64,000 bases of DNA, from NCBI RefSeq assembly GCF_958298935.1, contig NC_084942.1, positions 19,661,501 to 19,725,500 on the forward strand, in the 5' to 3' direction. Positions 1 through 10,417 of this stretch are shown piece after piece. The translations under genes were made by a program, and so were the position numbers. Position 1 is the stretch's first letter. Each line of letters begins with the position of its first letter. This DNA is from Phragmites australis. Lineage: Eukaryota; Streptophyta; Magnoliopsida; Poales; Poaceae. A model generated the notes under the pieces. It searched no databases. It was not told where the DNA came from and was given only the letters and a program-made list of their open reading frames with translations.

Positions 1-967
1 TTTTTTTTAAGCACCGGCTAGAGGGGTTAAAGTCCGGAGGGTCTGCAAATTTTTGCGGAGTATCCGCATTTTTACGGATAGTCCGCATTTTGCGAAGGAT
101 CCGCAATTACAGGTCTAACAGCTAGTTTTTGGGGGGTTGGATATTTATACCCCCTTACCTCCTCCTTTGAGTGCTGCTGGTGCCTCCACGAAAATACGTC
201 AAAGCCAAAGCCATTTGTGCTCTCCGCACTCCATATTAGTGAGATTTGAGAAGAAAAGTGAGTTAGGTTGAGAGATTGGAAGATTAAGAGCAAGTGAGCA
301 TAACTCCCATCTTGAGCACTCGAGTTCATCGGCAAGAAGTTCATGGAGTGTTTGTAACTCTTGGGGATTCAATCCCCTAGGCGGTTAGACATCGCCGAAG
401 AGCACCCACGGTTGTGGTGTGCCGCTGGAAGTTTGTGAAGGCTTTGGTTTTGCCACTGCAATAGAAGAAATCAAGAGTGGAAGCTAAGCTTAAGTGTGAC
501 CGAGCCTGGAGAGAAAAATGATTAAGAGAGACCTGGATCAAGTGTGACCGAGCTCCTCAATGGAGACGTAGTAACCTCTAGAGAAGGTGTCCGAACTTTA
601 GGAAACAAATTGCGTGTCTCCTCTCTTATTTCTTTGTTTTTGAGTTCTTGCTCAATATTTGTGCATATTGCTCGATTACTTTCTTGTGAACTTTGAGCTG
701 TAAGTACTTAGTGAAATAGGTTGGAATATATCCACTGGTGCTGGATAATTTATGGATTTCATCCACATTGTATTGCATAGGCATCTCTTGAGTTTTTCCT
801 GAAATCTCCAGAGGATCCGCAGATTTCTACGGAGTGTTCGCACTTCTGCGGAGACTTCAGAAAAATCTACGGATTGTCCGTATATTGCTAATCCATTGCA
901 TTTAGTTTGTAAATTTTTTCAGGATACGCCTATTCACCCTCCTCTAGATGACATCGTTGTCCTTTCA
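1..967 (+). mobile_element. 3' part of a Copia-like LTR, cut by window start
   Basis: The stretch is dense in short CCGCA / GGATCCGC motifs and ends CTATTCACCC...CCTTTCA, which resembles the 3' end of grass Copia LTRs. No primer-binding site follows position 967, and no gag is seen, so this is a solo or truncated LTR. Its 5' end lies outside the window. The family is inferred from style only. Confidence 0.45.
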
Positions 968-3061
968 AAGAAGCAGGTGGAGGGGACGTCATTGGTCATG
1001 GGTTGCGAAGGATAACCGATGGGTGGTGCTAGGAAGCGTCAAAATAGATTGATTAGCGTGACGGCAGGAGGTGAGGGGGCCGAATTCAGCCTCGAGATAG
1101 CAGTTGGATATAGGGAGAGGCAGGTGGGGCAGTGGAACGATTCAACCAGTGCGCACAGAGAAGAACGTCTCAGGCAGCCAGAAGAAGAAGAAAGGAGGGG
1201 CGTGTGATCTTGATCCAACGGCTGTGATTAATCAACAGAAATAAAGTCTTATTTTTAGGCAGTTGAAGTATATAATATCCCTTAATTTTAAGAGAGGTTG
1301 GGAGATGCCATGCACATGCACTAACTGTTTTTCCACTCTTTTTGTCTCCTTAGGGTTTCTTGTATGTCATGTGTGGTGAGTGATCTTGTATCTCGGTGAA
1401 AAAAGAGATGAGAAAAATAGAGAACTAGTCTAGGGTTTTAGAAATTTATGAAGAATTTTTGTAGGATGCTCGTGAGAGGCATCTTGTGAACTCATTTATA
1501 TAAGTTGATGAGTGAGTAGTTGGTTTTTATCCGCGTTCTTTGTTCTTGTCTTCCGGTTTTTGAGTTTTGGTGGATCTTTTGGTTAGGCATAATTTGTCTT
1601 AGTTTGATTCATCCAAAATTATCATAAGCATCTAGGTAAGTTTATGATATGTTGAATTTTTATAATTCTTGTTTAATCATGAAATTAGGGTTTAAACAAT
1701 TTTCGTCACCATTTATCACATTCTGCTTGTGAGGGTCATAACTCTTGATATAGTGATCCAATTGACTTGATTCTTGTTGGGTTAGTTCCGTAATTTTGCT
1801 TAGCTTTCACTGTTAAAATTTGACTGCAATAGGACCTACAGATCTTTCTATATATCATTTTTAGCAATATGATAGCAATGTGTCTAGGACGTAATACGAG
1901 ATTAATTTGGATTTTTGTTTTGGGTAAATTAAATTTTGTGATTGCCTATTTTGTGAGTAATCTATCCTACGCTTTGATAGGGGAGTTTTTTTTTGAGCTT
2001 ATGCCAGTTCGGAATACGCAGCCAAGAAACTTACAAAAATTGAAGAAAAAAGAGGATGCAGCCAAAGACAGAGAACAGGAACGAATAGGCTAGCTCGGAC
2101 TGTTGCAGAAGTCATGGCCTTCTCGCTTCAACTAGGAGACTATATGATGGGTACCATGCCTACTTCGAACCTGGATTCTTTTCTTCTTCGTTGAATATGA
2201 AATTTCGGTTGCGACTTGCGAGGCAAACACCTAGCTATTAGTGCTTGTTTGAAAAGCTGGTTTAAGGATTACAATCATTGCGAAATCTGGGCTAAATCCT
2301 CAAAATTCCTAGATTAATATGCTCCTCTTTCAAATATTCTCTTAATTGATACTTGGTAGACAATATGTCCAAGTATTTATTCGGTGCAAAAATTAGCTTT
2401 GGCTTGGGAGAGAAAACAGAACACTAGATCAACATTTTGTAAGAGGAAAAAGAAAAGTGTACAAGATATGCTTCCCTGAGTAAATCAAATGGAATTATGC
2501 TTTTGCATGGATGAAACACTGCTGTTACCTACTACTACAACCAAGTGATATGCATGACTGACTGCTGTTGTTTATTAGGATAAATTCTTCTGTATCACTA
2601 CCAACATGCAATCGTTTGGAATTCGACCATCACGCCATCTTTTTGGCTCAAATTTTGCATGCAATTTCCATAAATACAGCATGGAAGAGTAATAGGTGGA
2701 TATTATGTTATAGCTAATTGATGAATGAATGAGTTGTACGGTCGCTGCCTGCTCTAATTCATAAATAAGCGAGCAGATTGTTTGTTGGCGGTGATTTCCC
2801 AGGAAACGCGTGGTTAGTTAGTGATCAGAAGAAAGTTTGAGTTTGTTAAAATTAATTAAAGCAAGCCCCATCCTTCTTTCCCTGCCGGGCCTGCCCTCAT
2901 GATGATGCTTAATTAGTCTCCCCGCTTCCTTTATGCTTGGCAACACACGAGCTGCTGACGGGACGGGCCTACCAGTCAGTCTGTTTAAACGAAAGCTATC
3001 GACTGGACACTTGTCACCGTCAGTGGAGAACCGGCCCCCTCCCCTCCCCTCCCCAGTTCCC
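968..3061. other. Intergenic, no gene recognised
   Basis: Only short open frames with no recognisable domain are present. The stretch is AT-rich with a few mono-nucleotide runs. Around 2030-2140 a lysine/glutamate-rich reading is followed by a stop and could be retroelement debris, but nothing identifiable remains. Confidence 0.4.
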
Positions 3062-3098
3062 TATAAAGAACCCGCTAGTCTGCAACAGTAATACAAAC

Positions 3099-3565
3099 AT
3101 GAGCAGTTTAGAGCAGTTACAGGACATGAGCATCTCCGACGCCGCCGTCGTCAAGAAATTCCTCTGCGCGGTAAGAACTGCCACGTACTGCTCATGCTGC
3201 TTTTCATTCGGTGCCTCTCCCTCTCCTTAATTCCCTTTTCTCCTCTCCCACTTCTCTTTCTCTTTCTCTTTCTCGCAGGACAAAAAGCTCCCGGCGAGCC
3301 GCGAGTTATTTGAGTCCTTGTTTCGTAGAAATTCGTAGGTTTAATCTGAACTGATGTCGTAGCGCAGATGTCGTGTCCTTATTTCATTTTCTTTTGCATA
3401 AATTCGTTCCCTACAGTGGACAATGGTGGAGTCGATGATTTGTTTCCACTCGGTTCATGTGTAGATGAATCTGCACAAAATACGGTGTTTGTACAAATCT
3501 TATGTTCATATTGTTTATCCGAGTTATTTGAGTTCATATGGTTTCGTCTACAGAGGGTCCATTGA
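3099..3565 (+). pseudogene. Inverted, decayed copy of the HIPL gene 5' part (exon 2 end, intron, downstream)
   Basis: The translation from 3099 reads MSSLEQLQDMSISDA, then VKKFLCA up to a GTAAGA donor at 3171. This matches the end of exon 2 of the minus-strand HIPL gene (EQFEDMNISDA...VKAFLCA at about 13055-12981). Similarity continues through the intron to about 3565, which pairs with about 12545 on the other strand. A good acceptor (TCTCGCAG, ending 3278) precedes a reading DKKLPASRELFES that soon stops. The equivalent site in the HIPL gene reads CGCGGG, so it is no longer an acceptor. Nothing downstream encodes the beta-propeller, so this is a fragment. A TATAAA at 3062-3067 lies 37 bases before the ATG, so expression of a short transcript cannot be excluded. 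Confidence 0.75.
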
Positions 3566-4255
3566 TCTCTCGCTGAAAGGAAGGAAAGTTTTTTTTTTTT
3601 TTTACTTTGATAGGGAGCTTTTTTTATATATAGCTTAGGCCGACTCCAACCAAACTTTTTTTTTGTCGTATCCCTATGCTCTGTACAATTGCTTCTCTTC
3701 AACGCCGGCAAATCACTCCAATAGAGACTGTATTTTTTCTTTTACTGGTGCTACAGGGATATGACATCGGCATTTGATCGGCAAATTTGCCACCGAGTTG
3801 GGACTCCCGTATCACTGTTCCTGAGCATACACTTGGGTCTGAGGGAGGAAGAGAGGAATGAAATGTAGGAAATAGAGTGTCTGTTGGAAGTGAAAAAAAA
3901 TAGAGGATATTGTAATAGTGTTAGTGGATACTATAATAGTGTTATAGATGATAAATTTTTAAAATTTTTGTTGAAGATAACTCGCAAGCAAGAAATTTAC
4001 AGATAGAGAAGAAAAGAGTACACAGGCAAGGATAAGTCAAGGTCGGCGGCTGGAGGCCTGATGTAGTCGTAGTCGGTGAGGATGCTTCATGTACTAATCT
4101 ATCTTTTCTTCTTTCTTTTCTCCACACGCGCTTTGATCTTTATGAGGCTTTTTTTTTCTCCATCTTCTTTTTCTCCAAACGCACTTTAACCTTTATGAGG
4201 CTTAGAAAAGATAATATATTCAATGAATATGGCCCAAACTCTATCTATTATCTTA
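3566..4255. other. Intergenic, AT-rich, no gene seen
   Basis: The stretch holds poly-T and poly-A runs (near 3588-3603 and 3657-3664) and short duplicated phrases such as 'tagtggata...ataatagtgtta'. No coding signal is seen. Confidence 0.4.
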
Positions 4256-4537
4256 GGCCCTGTTTGTTTTCTGTTTCTGCAGAAGCCAGAAGCTAAAAAC
4301 CAGAATAAACGGGGTTCTGGAGAAGTAGCTTCTGAATTCTTCAGAAGCCTGCTTCTGAGGAAAATGAACTAAAGCTGAGAAGCTCGCTGAGATATGCTTT
4401 TTTGAGAAGCTATGTGTTAAGAAGCCAAAAATTTATTGTAAAAGCCAACAGCCTATTTCCAAAAGCAGCTTTTCAGATAAGCCAAAAGCACAGTTTTTCA
4501 GAAAAGCTCAAAAACAAAAGCTCAAACAAACAGACCC
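4256..4537. mobile_element. Tourist-like (PIF/Harbinger) MITE
   Basis: The left end GGCCCTGTTTGTTT pairs imperfectly with the right end ...AAACAAACAGACCC. The 282-base element is flanked on both sides by TTA (4253-4255 and 4538-4540), the target-site duplication of PIF/Harbinger elements. The inside is rich in AGAAGC/GCTTCT motifs and has no coding capacity. Confidence 0.75.
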
Positions 4538-4599
4538 TTAGAACTGATCGGGATGTTTTTCGATCCGTGCATCCTTTCCTAGGTAGATCCATCGCCCGT

Positions 4600-5183
4600 T
4601 TCTGATCGAGCGGAGATAACGGCCTGACCTTGGATAATCGTCGTGAAAAAGCATGACCTTCTAGCGGGATGAAAACGCCTGACAATTCAAAGCACTGCTG
4701 AAATTTGTGCATTCTTTATTTTTCTGACCGTTTGTGTGGAAAACGCGTTGTATTCCTTAACGTTAAAGCGCGTGTGGAAAACACAAAGGTATATAAGCGG
4801 GGTGGGCTCCCCGGAGAAAAGAATAGAGACTTGGATCGACCGAAGACACAAGAACACGTTAGACAAACTCCGGTTGACGACGACAGAAGAAGCATGAAGC
4901 TCTAGACTTAGACAAATATTGTTGTAACACAGCAGATCATTAGATAGACATTCTCAGAGCATTTATAGCATACACACAGGAGTAGGGTGTTACGCTCAGA
5001 GCGGCTCGAACCTGTCTAAAAATCCCTTGAGCATTTACTTCTTCCTGCATCCGATCATTCCACCCCATCTGCATCTCATTTACTCCCATTTATTTCACGT
5101 ACGAGGCGGGTTCAGAATCATCCCTCCCGCCGAATCTCAAAGGGGGTCCCTCCGGATCCCCACTTGAGGAGTTCACCCTCTGA
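4600..5183 (+). mobile_element. Gypsy-type LTR remnant
   Basis: A TATATAAGCGGGG promoter-like string (about 4790), a leader with 'gtgttacgctcagagcggctcgaacctgtc...aaaatccc' and an end CCCTCTGACA resemble grass Gypsy LTRs. No matching partner LTR or polyprotein is in the window. The left boundary is approximate. Confidence 0.4.
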
Positions 5184-5250
5184 CACCCACACCCAGTGTT
5201 CCCAGGCCTCCTTCCGAGCAGACAGGGAGAACAACGATCTAACACTGGCA

Positions 5251-7750
5251 ATGGGAAACAAGGAGCACACCGGTCACACACGCGGCAAGGGTTTGAGGCC
5301 TTGGAAGGTCAGATTTGAGGAAAATGCCGACACTTACAAGAAACGCAAAATGTTTTAGAAATGATGACCATGCTAAAAGAACAACTTGCAGAGGAGAGAA
5401 GGACGACAGACGCGAAAATAGAAGCAGCTATGCAGCAAGCCAGGCATCAAATAAGGCAGGAGATGTTAGCCGTCACAGAGAACGCTTTGGTGCCGAGCCC
5501 TGGTGCTCCCCGGAGCAGCTACGTGTCCACAGGGCTTCCAGGAGAAGCCTAAATCCGTCACCCCGTGGATGACATCACAGAAAGTACATCATGCAAGCTT
5601 GTCATGCCAGTCTTGGGTGTTCCCACCACGGTAGCTAGGGGTCTGGCTGAGCAATGGGTGAAAGGGATCCTCTTCAACGGTAGTCCGATACCACAAGGAT
5701 ATGCCAGGGTACATGTGGACACTGTAATACAGAAGTGCCGTAAAAGCAAGCTGGATTACCCTGGAGAGGCGGGGGAAACGAGGCTCTTGAAATACGTAAG
5801 CCATTACGACATTCTGTTTGGCGAAGACACAGATGAATCTGGGTCTAGTTCGGAGACGTCGAATGCACCTAGAGGAACTATGCCTCCACCTTCGCCTCCA
5901 CAGCCACTCAGAGGATCTACGCCTCTGCCTTCACCTCCACAGCCACTCAGAGGATTTACGCCTCCGCCGCTTTCGCCTCCCCAACCACTCAGAGGACCTC
6001 CGCCTCCTCCGCCTTCGCCTCCACAGCCACCAAGAACATCTCCAACCCCTTCGTCGCCACGGCCTTTCCCGCTGCAGAAGCTGGTAGCACCTGCAAAACC
6101 TCAGAAATCGATGTTATCTCAGAAATCGACTTCGTCATAGCAACGAGAAGCAGCAATCAGCATCTAAGAAGCCGGCATCTCCTTTGCCTTATGAAAGAAC
6201 AGAGGAAGAAACCAAAATAATAGTGCATGGTGAAGTCACTGCACACTTCAAACGTAAGGAGCCAGAGAAGATTCCTTTAGATCCAGCGGTGGTTGGCAAG
6301 TTTCTTGACTCTTTGATGAGAAGACCTGGGCCTCCACCGTAAAAATCTAACTACGCGCGCATCATGTGTAAAAGGCAGTTAAAGAAGACGTCGATCGATA
6401 TGGTAAAAAAAAAAGAAACAGGAAGAATTAGAAAGAGACTTCCTACTGTCGTCTAGATTGACAAAAGAAGCGCTTTATGACGAGTCCAAGGCTGAAATGG
6501 GAAAAATTGTATGGAAATTTAAGCTTAGCGAACCAATGGTCGAGCACTTGTCGGAGCTAACAACCCAAATACGGAGATTCCATGCCTGGTACTTGGAACA
6601 ATCGAAGGCCGGTAGATGTATGTTCACGTACAAATACAGACATTGTGATTTCCTCCATGGAGACGACGAATACTGGATTTATTTCGACGAATGTATCAAT
6701 TGTACCACCAAGACGTCCTCGGTGTTCAAATCATGAGTTTGTGGACTCTGTTAGTGTCTTACATGTATAATTCACAGTATATATTCTTGTGCCATTAGAC
6801 TGAATGTCTTAACTTCTTGTGTATGTAGAATGGAGATACATACATGCGGTCAAAAGTGAATCACTCATGTAGCACTCCTCGACCCAATGAAGATAAACCA
6901 GACGACGGTCGCCACCGTTCCACAGGCAATCGAGGATTATGCACTTGAAGCTATTCAAATGCACCAATTAAAGCGATACATACTTCTACCTTACAACTTT
7001 AGGTACGTATTTTTCTCCATGTTTGTACTACTCTTTTTGACCATCATGATATTAGGACTTACGACTCATTAACTACGGTGACATATGTGTAGATTTCACT
7101 GGGCCCTCTTTGTCATCCAGACTGACTACATCTGTATCGTTGTCCTCGACGGGAAAAGAAATCCAGCCACCCAATACCAACCCGTCATAAACTTGCTACA
7201 ACGGTAAATTAATTATTTCATTAATGCTCTAGTAAACTTGGAATTGATTGAATCTAAGTCTAGTTACGGTCAATAATCACACTCGTACAGGGTGTACACG
7301 CGCTACGTCAAGAGAAAAGGACGTCACTTTCTGTTCCGAAAGGAATAGAGAATCGTAACAGACTTTCCTTGTAGGCTTCAAATCCAGGGTAACAATTTAT
7401 GTGGCTACTATGTATGTGATTTCATGCATGGATGGACCGAAAGCAATTATAGTCAAATAGAAAAAGCTGAGGTGAGTGGTATAGATATTAATGTTTAATT
7501 TTCAGTTCCTACTAGTGTTCAAATAGAATGATTTCTTCAATTCTGGTTGCAGGACCTCCAGCTGGAAACAGGTATCCTCACGTTGCGGAGAATCAACGCA
7601 ATTCAGGAACAACTCTGCGGGTTCATCAATGACCAAATCATTCCAAAGTTGGGGTGGTACCATGTTCCCAAATGGTGTATTGACGGATCCAGCCCTTCAA
7701 AAGACCTGTGGAGTTCGTTACCTGATTCTTCAAAAGGCAAAAAAACGTAG
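5251..7750 (+). pseudogene. CACTA-encoded protein with DUF8039-like domain and Ulp1-type (C48) protease, broken
   Basis: Scattered exons read as the second protein of grass CACTA elements. 5251-5355 reads MGNKEHTGHTRGKGLRPWK. 5565-6140 holds a DUF8039-like segment (PIPQGYARVHVDTV near the start) followed by a proline-rich PPSPPQPLRG repeat. 6458-6736 holds a tryptophan-rich block. From about 6887 come Ulp1-like exons: FHWALFVI with the His, VLDGK with the Asp, and QGNNLCGYYVCDFM with the Gln and the likely catalytic Cys (about 7385-7425). The last piece is 7547-7750. Such proteases are common cargo of plant CACTA elements; their role is not settled. It is broken by stops or frame changes near 5356, 5550 and 7346 (TAG). 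No TNP2-type transposase is seen, and upstream DNA is an unrelated Gypsy LTR, so the element is truncated on that side. Confidence 0.7.
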
Positions 7751-8012
7751 TTCAGGGTCCTCGATCAAGAAGAACAATTGAATGACATCATTTCTTACCC
7801 TTTTCTTGTATACTTCTGTTAATTATGAACTATTGTTGTAAACTATTATTAGTTATAATCTGTAGTCAATGACATGTGAAATAACATGGTTATGTATGCA
7901 TGAATAAGATGATGAGAATGAATTATGTATGTGTGTGATACATTACGTGTTGAGATTATTATATGTGCATGTGCTTTATGTGATATTTGCAATGGCTACA
8001 TTTGGGGGGGGG

Positions 8013-8268
8013 GGGATGGTCTATCAGTGCCGGCTCAACATAAGAAACCGGCACTGATATGTATAATATCAGTGCTGGCTTTTACTAAGAACCGACACTG
8101 ATATTCTTTGTATCAGTGCCGGGTTTTATTCTTCAGCCGGCACTGATAATCATTATTAGTGCCGGCTCAAAAACTGGCACTGATAGCCCATGACTATCAG
8201 TGCCGGTTCAAAAACTGACACTGATGTCGCTTTTGAGCTGGCACTGATGACCATTTTCTGTTGTAGTG
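8013..8268 (+). repeat. CACTA subterminal repeats and right terminus
   Basis: About ten copies of CAGTGCCGG / CCGGCACTG-like motifs in both orientations run up to a terminus TTCTGTTGTAGTG ending at 8268. Read on the other strand this starts CACTACAACAG, a CACTA terminus. It closes the element whose protease remnant lies at 5251-7750. No matching left end is visible. Confidence 0.75.
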
Positions 8269-8324
8269 TTCCAATGAGTTAGCCTCTTTTGCCATCCAAC
8301 ACAGCCGCACCTTACTAAATGAGG

Positions 8325-8475
8325 CACTACGTGAAAAAAAGTCATTAGTGATGAATGATAACTGGCATAATGACGAGTCCGTACCTGTCACTTTTATTAC
8401 GTCACTAATGATAGGCCATTAGTGACGGGTCGTAACTATTACCCGTCACTATTTACTGAATATTAATGACGGGTT
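8325..8475. repeat. Fragment of another CACTA-like terminus
   Basis: It begins CACTACGTGAAAA and carries repeated direct and inverted copies of TAGTGACGGGT / ACCCGTCACTA, typical of a second grass CACTA subfamily. Only one end is seen. It abuts the truncated LINE ORF1 remnant on its right. Confidence 0.45.
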
Positions 8476-9359
8476 GTAATCTTCTCCCCGCTACCTCCAG
8501 GAACCCAAACATCATCCTTCCTTCTCCATGAATCTCCATCACTCCTACTTTTCTCCCTAGGATCAGACCTATCACCTCTCCAAAATGAAAAAGAGCTCCG
8601 GTATGATACTTTAGCCTGGTCATCCTCCTTGCGCTGTGGCGGAACGCGCAGGCATGATGCGTATTCCTTCTTCTTACTCTTCCGATTCCCATTCATACAA
8701 TCCACATCAACATGTCCTAGAATTCCACAGATGTAACATAAACATGGGAGAAATTCGTAAGTAAATGGACACCATAATTCATTTCCTTCTTCTCCTACAG
8801 AGTTACTCCTCTCCACAACGGCTTCCTAATATCAATTTGGAGGTTGATCCTCAAGTACTTCCCCACTGCAGATTCACCATCAACATCCATTTTCACATCC
8901 AGCAACTTCCCTACCTCCTCACTAATGGCCACAGCGGTAGATCGAGTCATCATGCCAATGGGTAACTTGGAAACCCTAATCCATACAGGTATCTAATGGA
9001 ACTAATAATCATCTAATGTCTTCATGGGATCAAACTCCACAAGAACCATCAGATCTCGCTCAAACATCCATGGGCCATCCTCAATCGCCTTTCGTTTCCC
9101 CGATGCCTGGTAAAACATAAGCAAGAAGTGATTATTGTCTCTCAGTTTCTTGCAGTCGATCACCCCTCTTCGGGCACCATGCTTTCCCAAGCGCTTTGAT
9201 CAGACGATCCGCCATTGGGACCTTCTCCGAGAAAAGCTTCCCAATTGCCTGTGGACCAGAGATCTTCATCACCATCGAACTACCCTCACCAACCCTGATC
9301 CCTTTCCTCTCCCCCTCCAATAACTTCATGCTCTTCATCATCCCTTCGACTCTCTCCAT
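8460..9359 (-). pseudogene. LINE (L1-clade) ORF1 remnant: DUF4283-like plus zinc knuckle
   Basis: From an ATG at 9359 the minus strand reads MERVEGMMKSMKLLEG, then, after a frame change, EDGPWMFERDLMVLVEFDP and WIRVSKLPIGMMTRSTAVA, the pattern of the DUF4283 domain in plant LINE ORF1 proteins. A CCHC zinc knuckle CYICGILGHVDVDC follows near 8735. Several frame changes and stops break the frame. ORF2 is absent, because the downstream (lower-coordinate) side ends in CACTA-like sequence. GC-rich leader DNA upstream (9430-9650) may be the LINE 5' UTR. Confidence 0.65.
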
Positions 9360-9765
9360 CTCCACCACCCTGGCCAGCCGGCCGCACACTCTCACCCTCG
9401 CTCTCCGATCTGGGAATTGTTTAGGGTTACAACAAGAGAAAACCTCGTTTGCATTCCCAAATCTGTTTGTGAAGTGGACACAAGACTCACATGAGAAACT
9501 CACAAAAACGAGAAGAAACGCAAGCTGCAGAAACACTCTCCGACGAAAAAGATTGACAATTCGATGAGAAAAGCCAATCAATTTTTGGACAAACAGGACC
9601 CGTTGCCATAGGCATCAACTCGAGTCGCCGGGGGAACCCTAGCGCCGAGACACCAAGTCAACTGCATATAGTTTCCTAGTTGAAAAGCTAACAAGATTGG
9701 CTATGCAATTTAAAGAGGATATATTTGTCTGAGAGAAACTATTCCAAACATACAGTGATTCAAAA

Positions 9766-10128
9766 CTAATGTATACAAGTGGGATATATTTGCAACAAAG
9801 ACATTGGTATAGAAACTAGAAACGTGTATAACCGTCGCACTAATTTGCCATCAAACTGAAAGGAAACAACAACTATGCCATTACAGGCACACTTTTGTGA
9901 AATGAAACCAAAACAAAGTAACACTTTTGTGAGTACAAAGTATGGGAAATGATCCAATAAAATCCCGCTAAGACTAGCACAATACTTTACTAAACAATCT
10001 ACTACTGTATTACACTCACGATGGCAGTAGATCACCCTAGCATCATTAAAATTAAACAATATATAGATATTTGCTTTAGACACGGCATCCATTAGAATAT
10101 TTATTTCCACACATGATGTCACACTCAC
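9766..10128 (-). pseudogene. RNase H-like (RVT_3) fragment of a LINE
   Basis: The minus-strand reading contains ARVIYCHRECNTVVDCLVKY, which matches the end of the RNase H-like domain found at the 3' end of plant LINE ORF2 (usual form HV.RE.N..AD.LAK.G). The frame continues about 70 residues into non-conserved sequence. It lies upstream of the ORF1 remnant on the same strand, so it belongs to a different LINE copy. Confidence 0.55.
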
Positions 10129-10417
10129 TTGATCAGCTGGCTGCTGCTCTTCATATCACTACACTATTGCTGATGAGTTGTTTGAACATCCGGCCAGGAG
10201 ATTAACAAGGAAGTATATATGGAAGGGTCAACAACAAAGCGTCACTAGCGGGTTGCTTTAAACATATATGGATATTTACTAAGACCTATATATGCTTAAG
10301 CCATAAGCTCAATAATCGGTCCCATTCGCACCAGTAATACTTGCATGAATCCGTCCCTAACGTGCTTCACAATGACGTATATTTTTACGTTTTACTGCAC
10401 CGCCCGGCACCCGCGAG

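Noticed and set aside
3062..3230. A small intact gene with TATA box and 44-codon frame
   Set aside because: The reading is the tail of HIPL exon 2 running into its intron; the TATA at this spot is likely coincidental.
8013..8268. CRISPR-like array of short repeats
   Set aside because: The units are irregular, occur in both orientations and end at a CACTA terminus; this is plant DNA and the pattern is a CACTA subterminal region.
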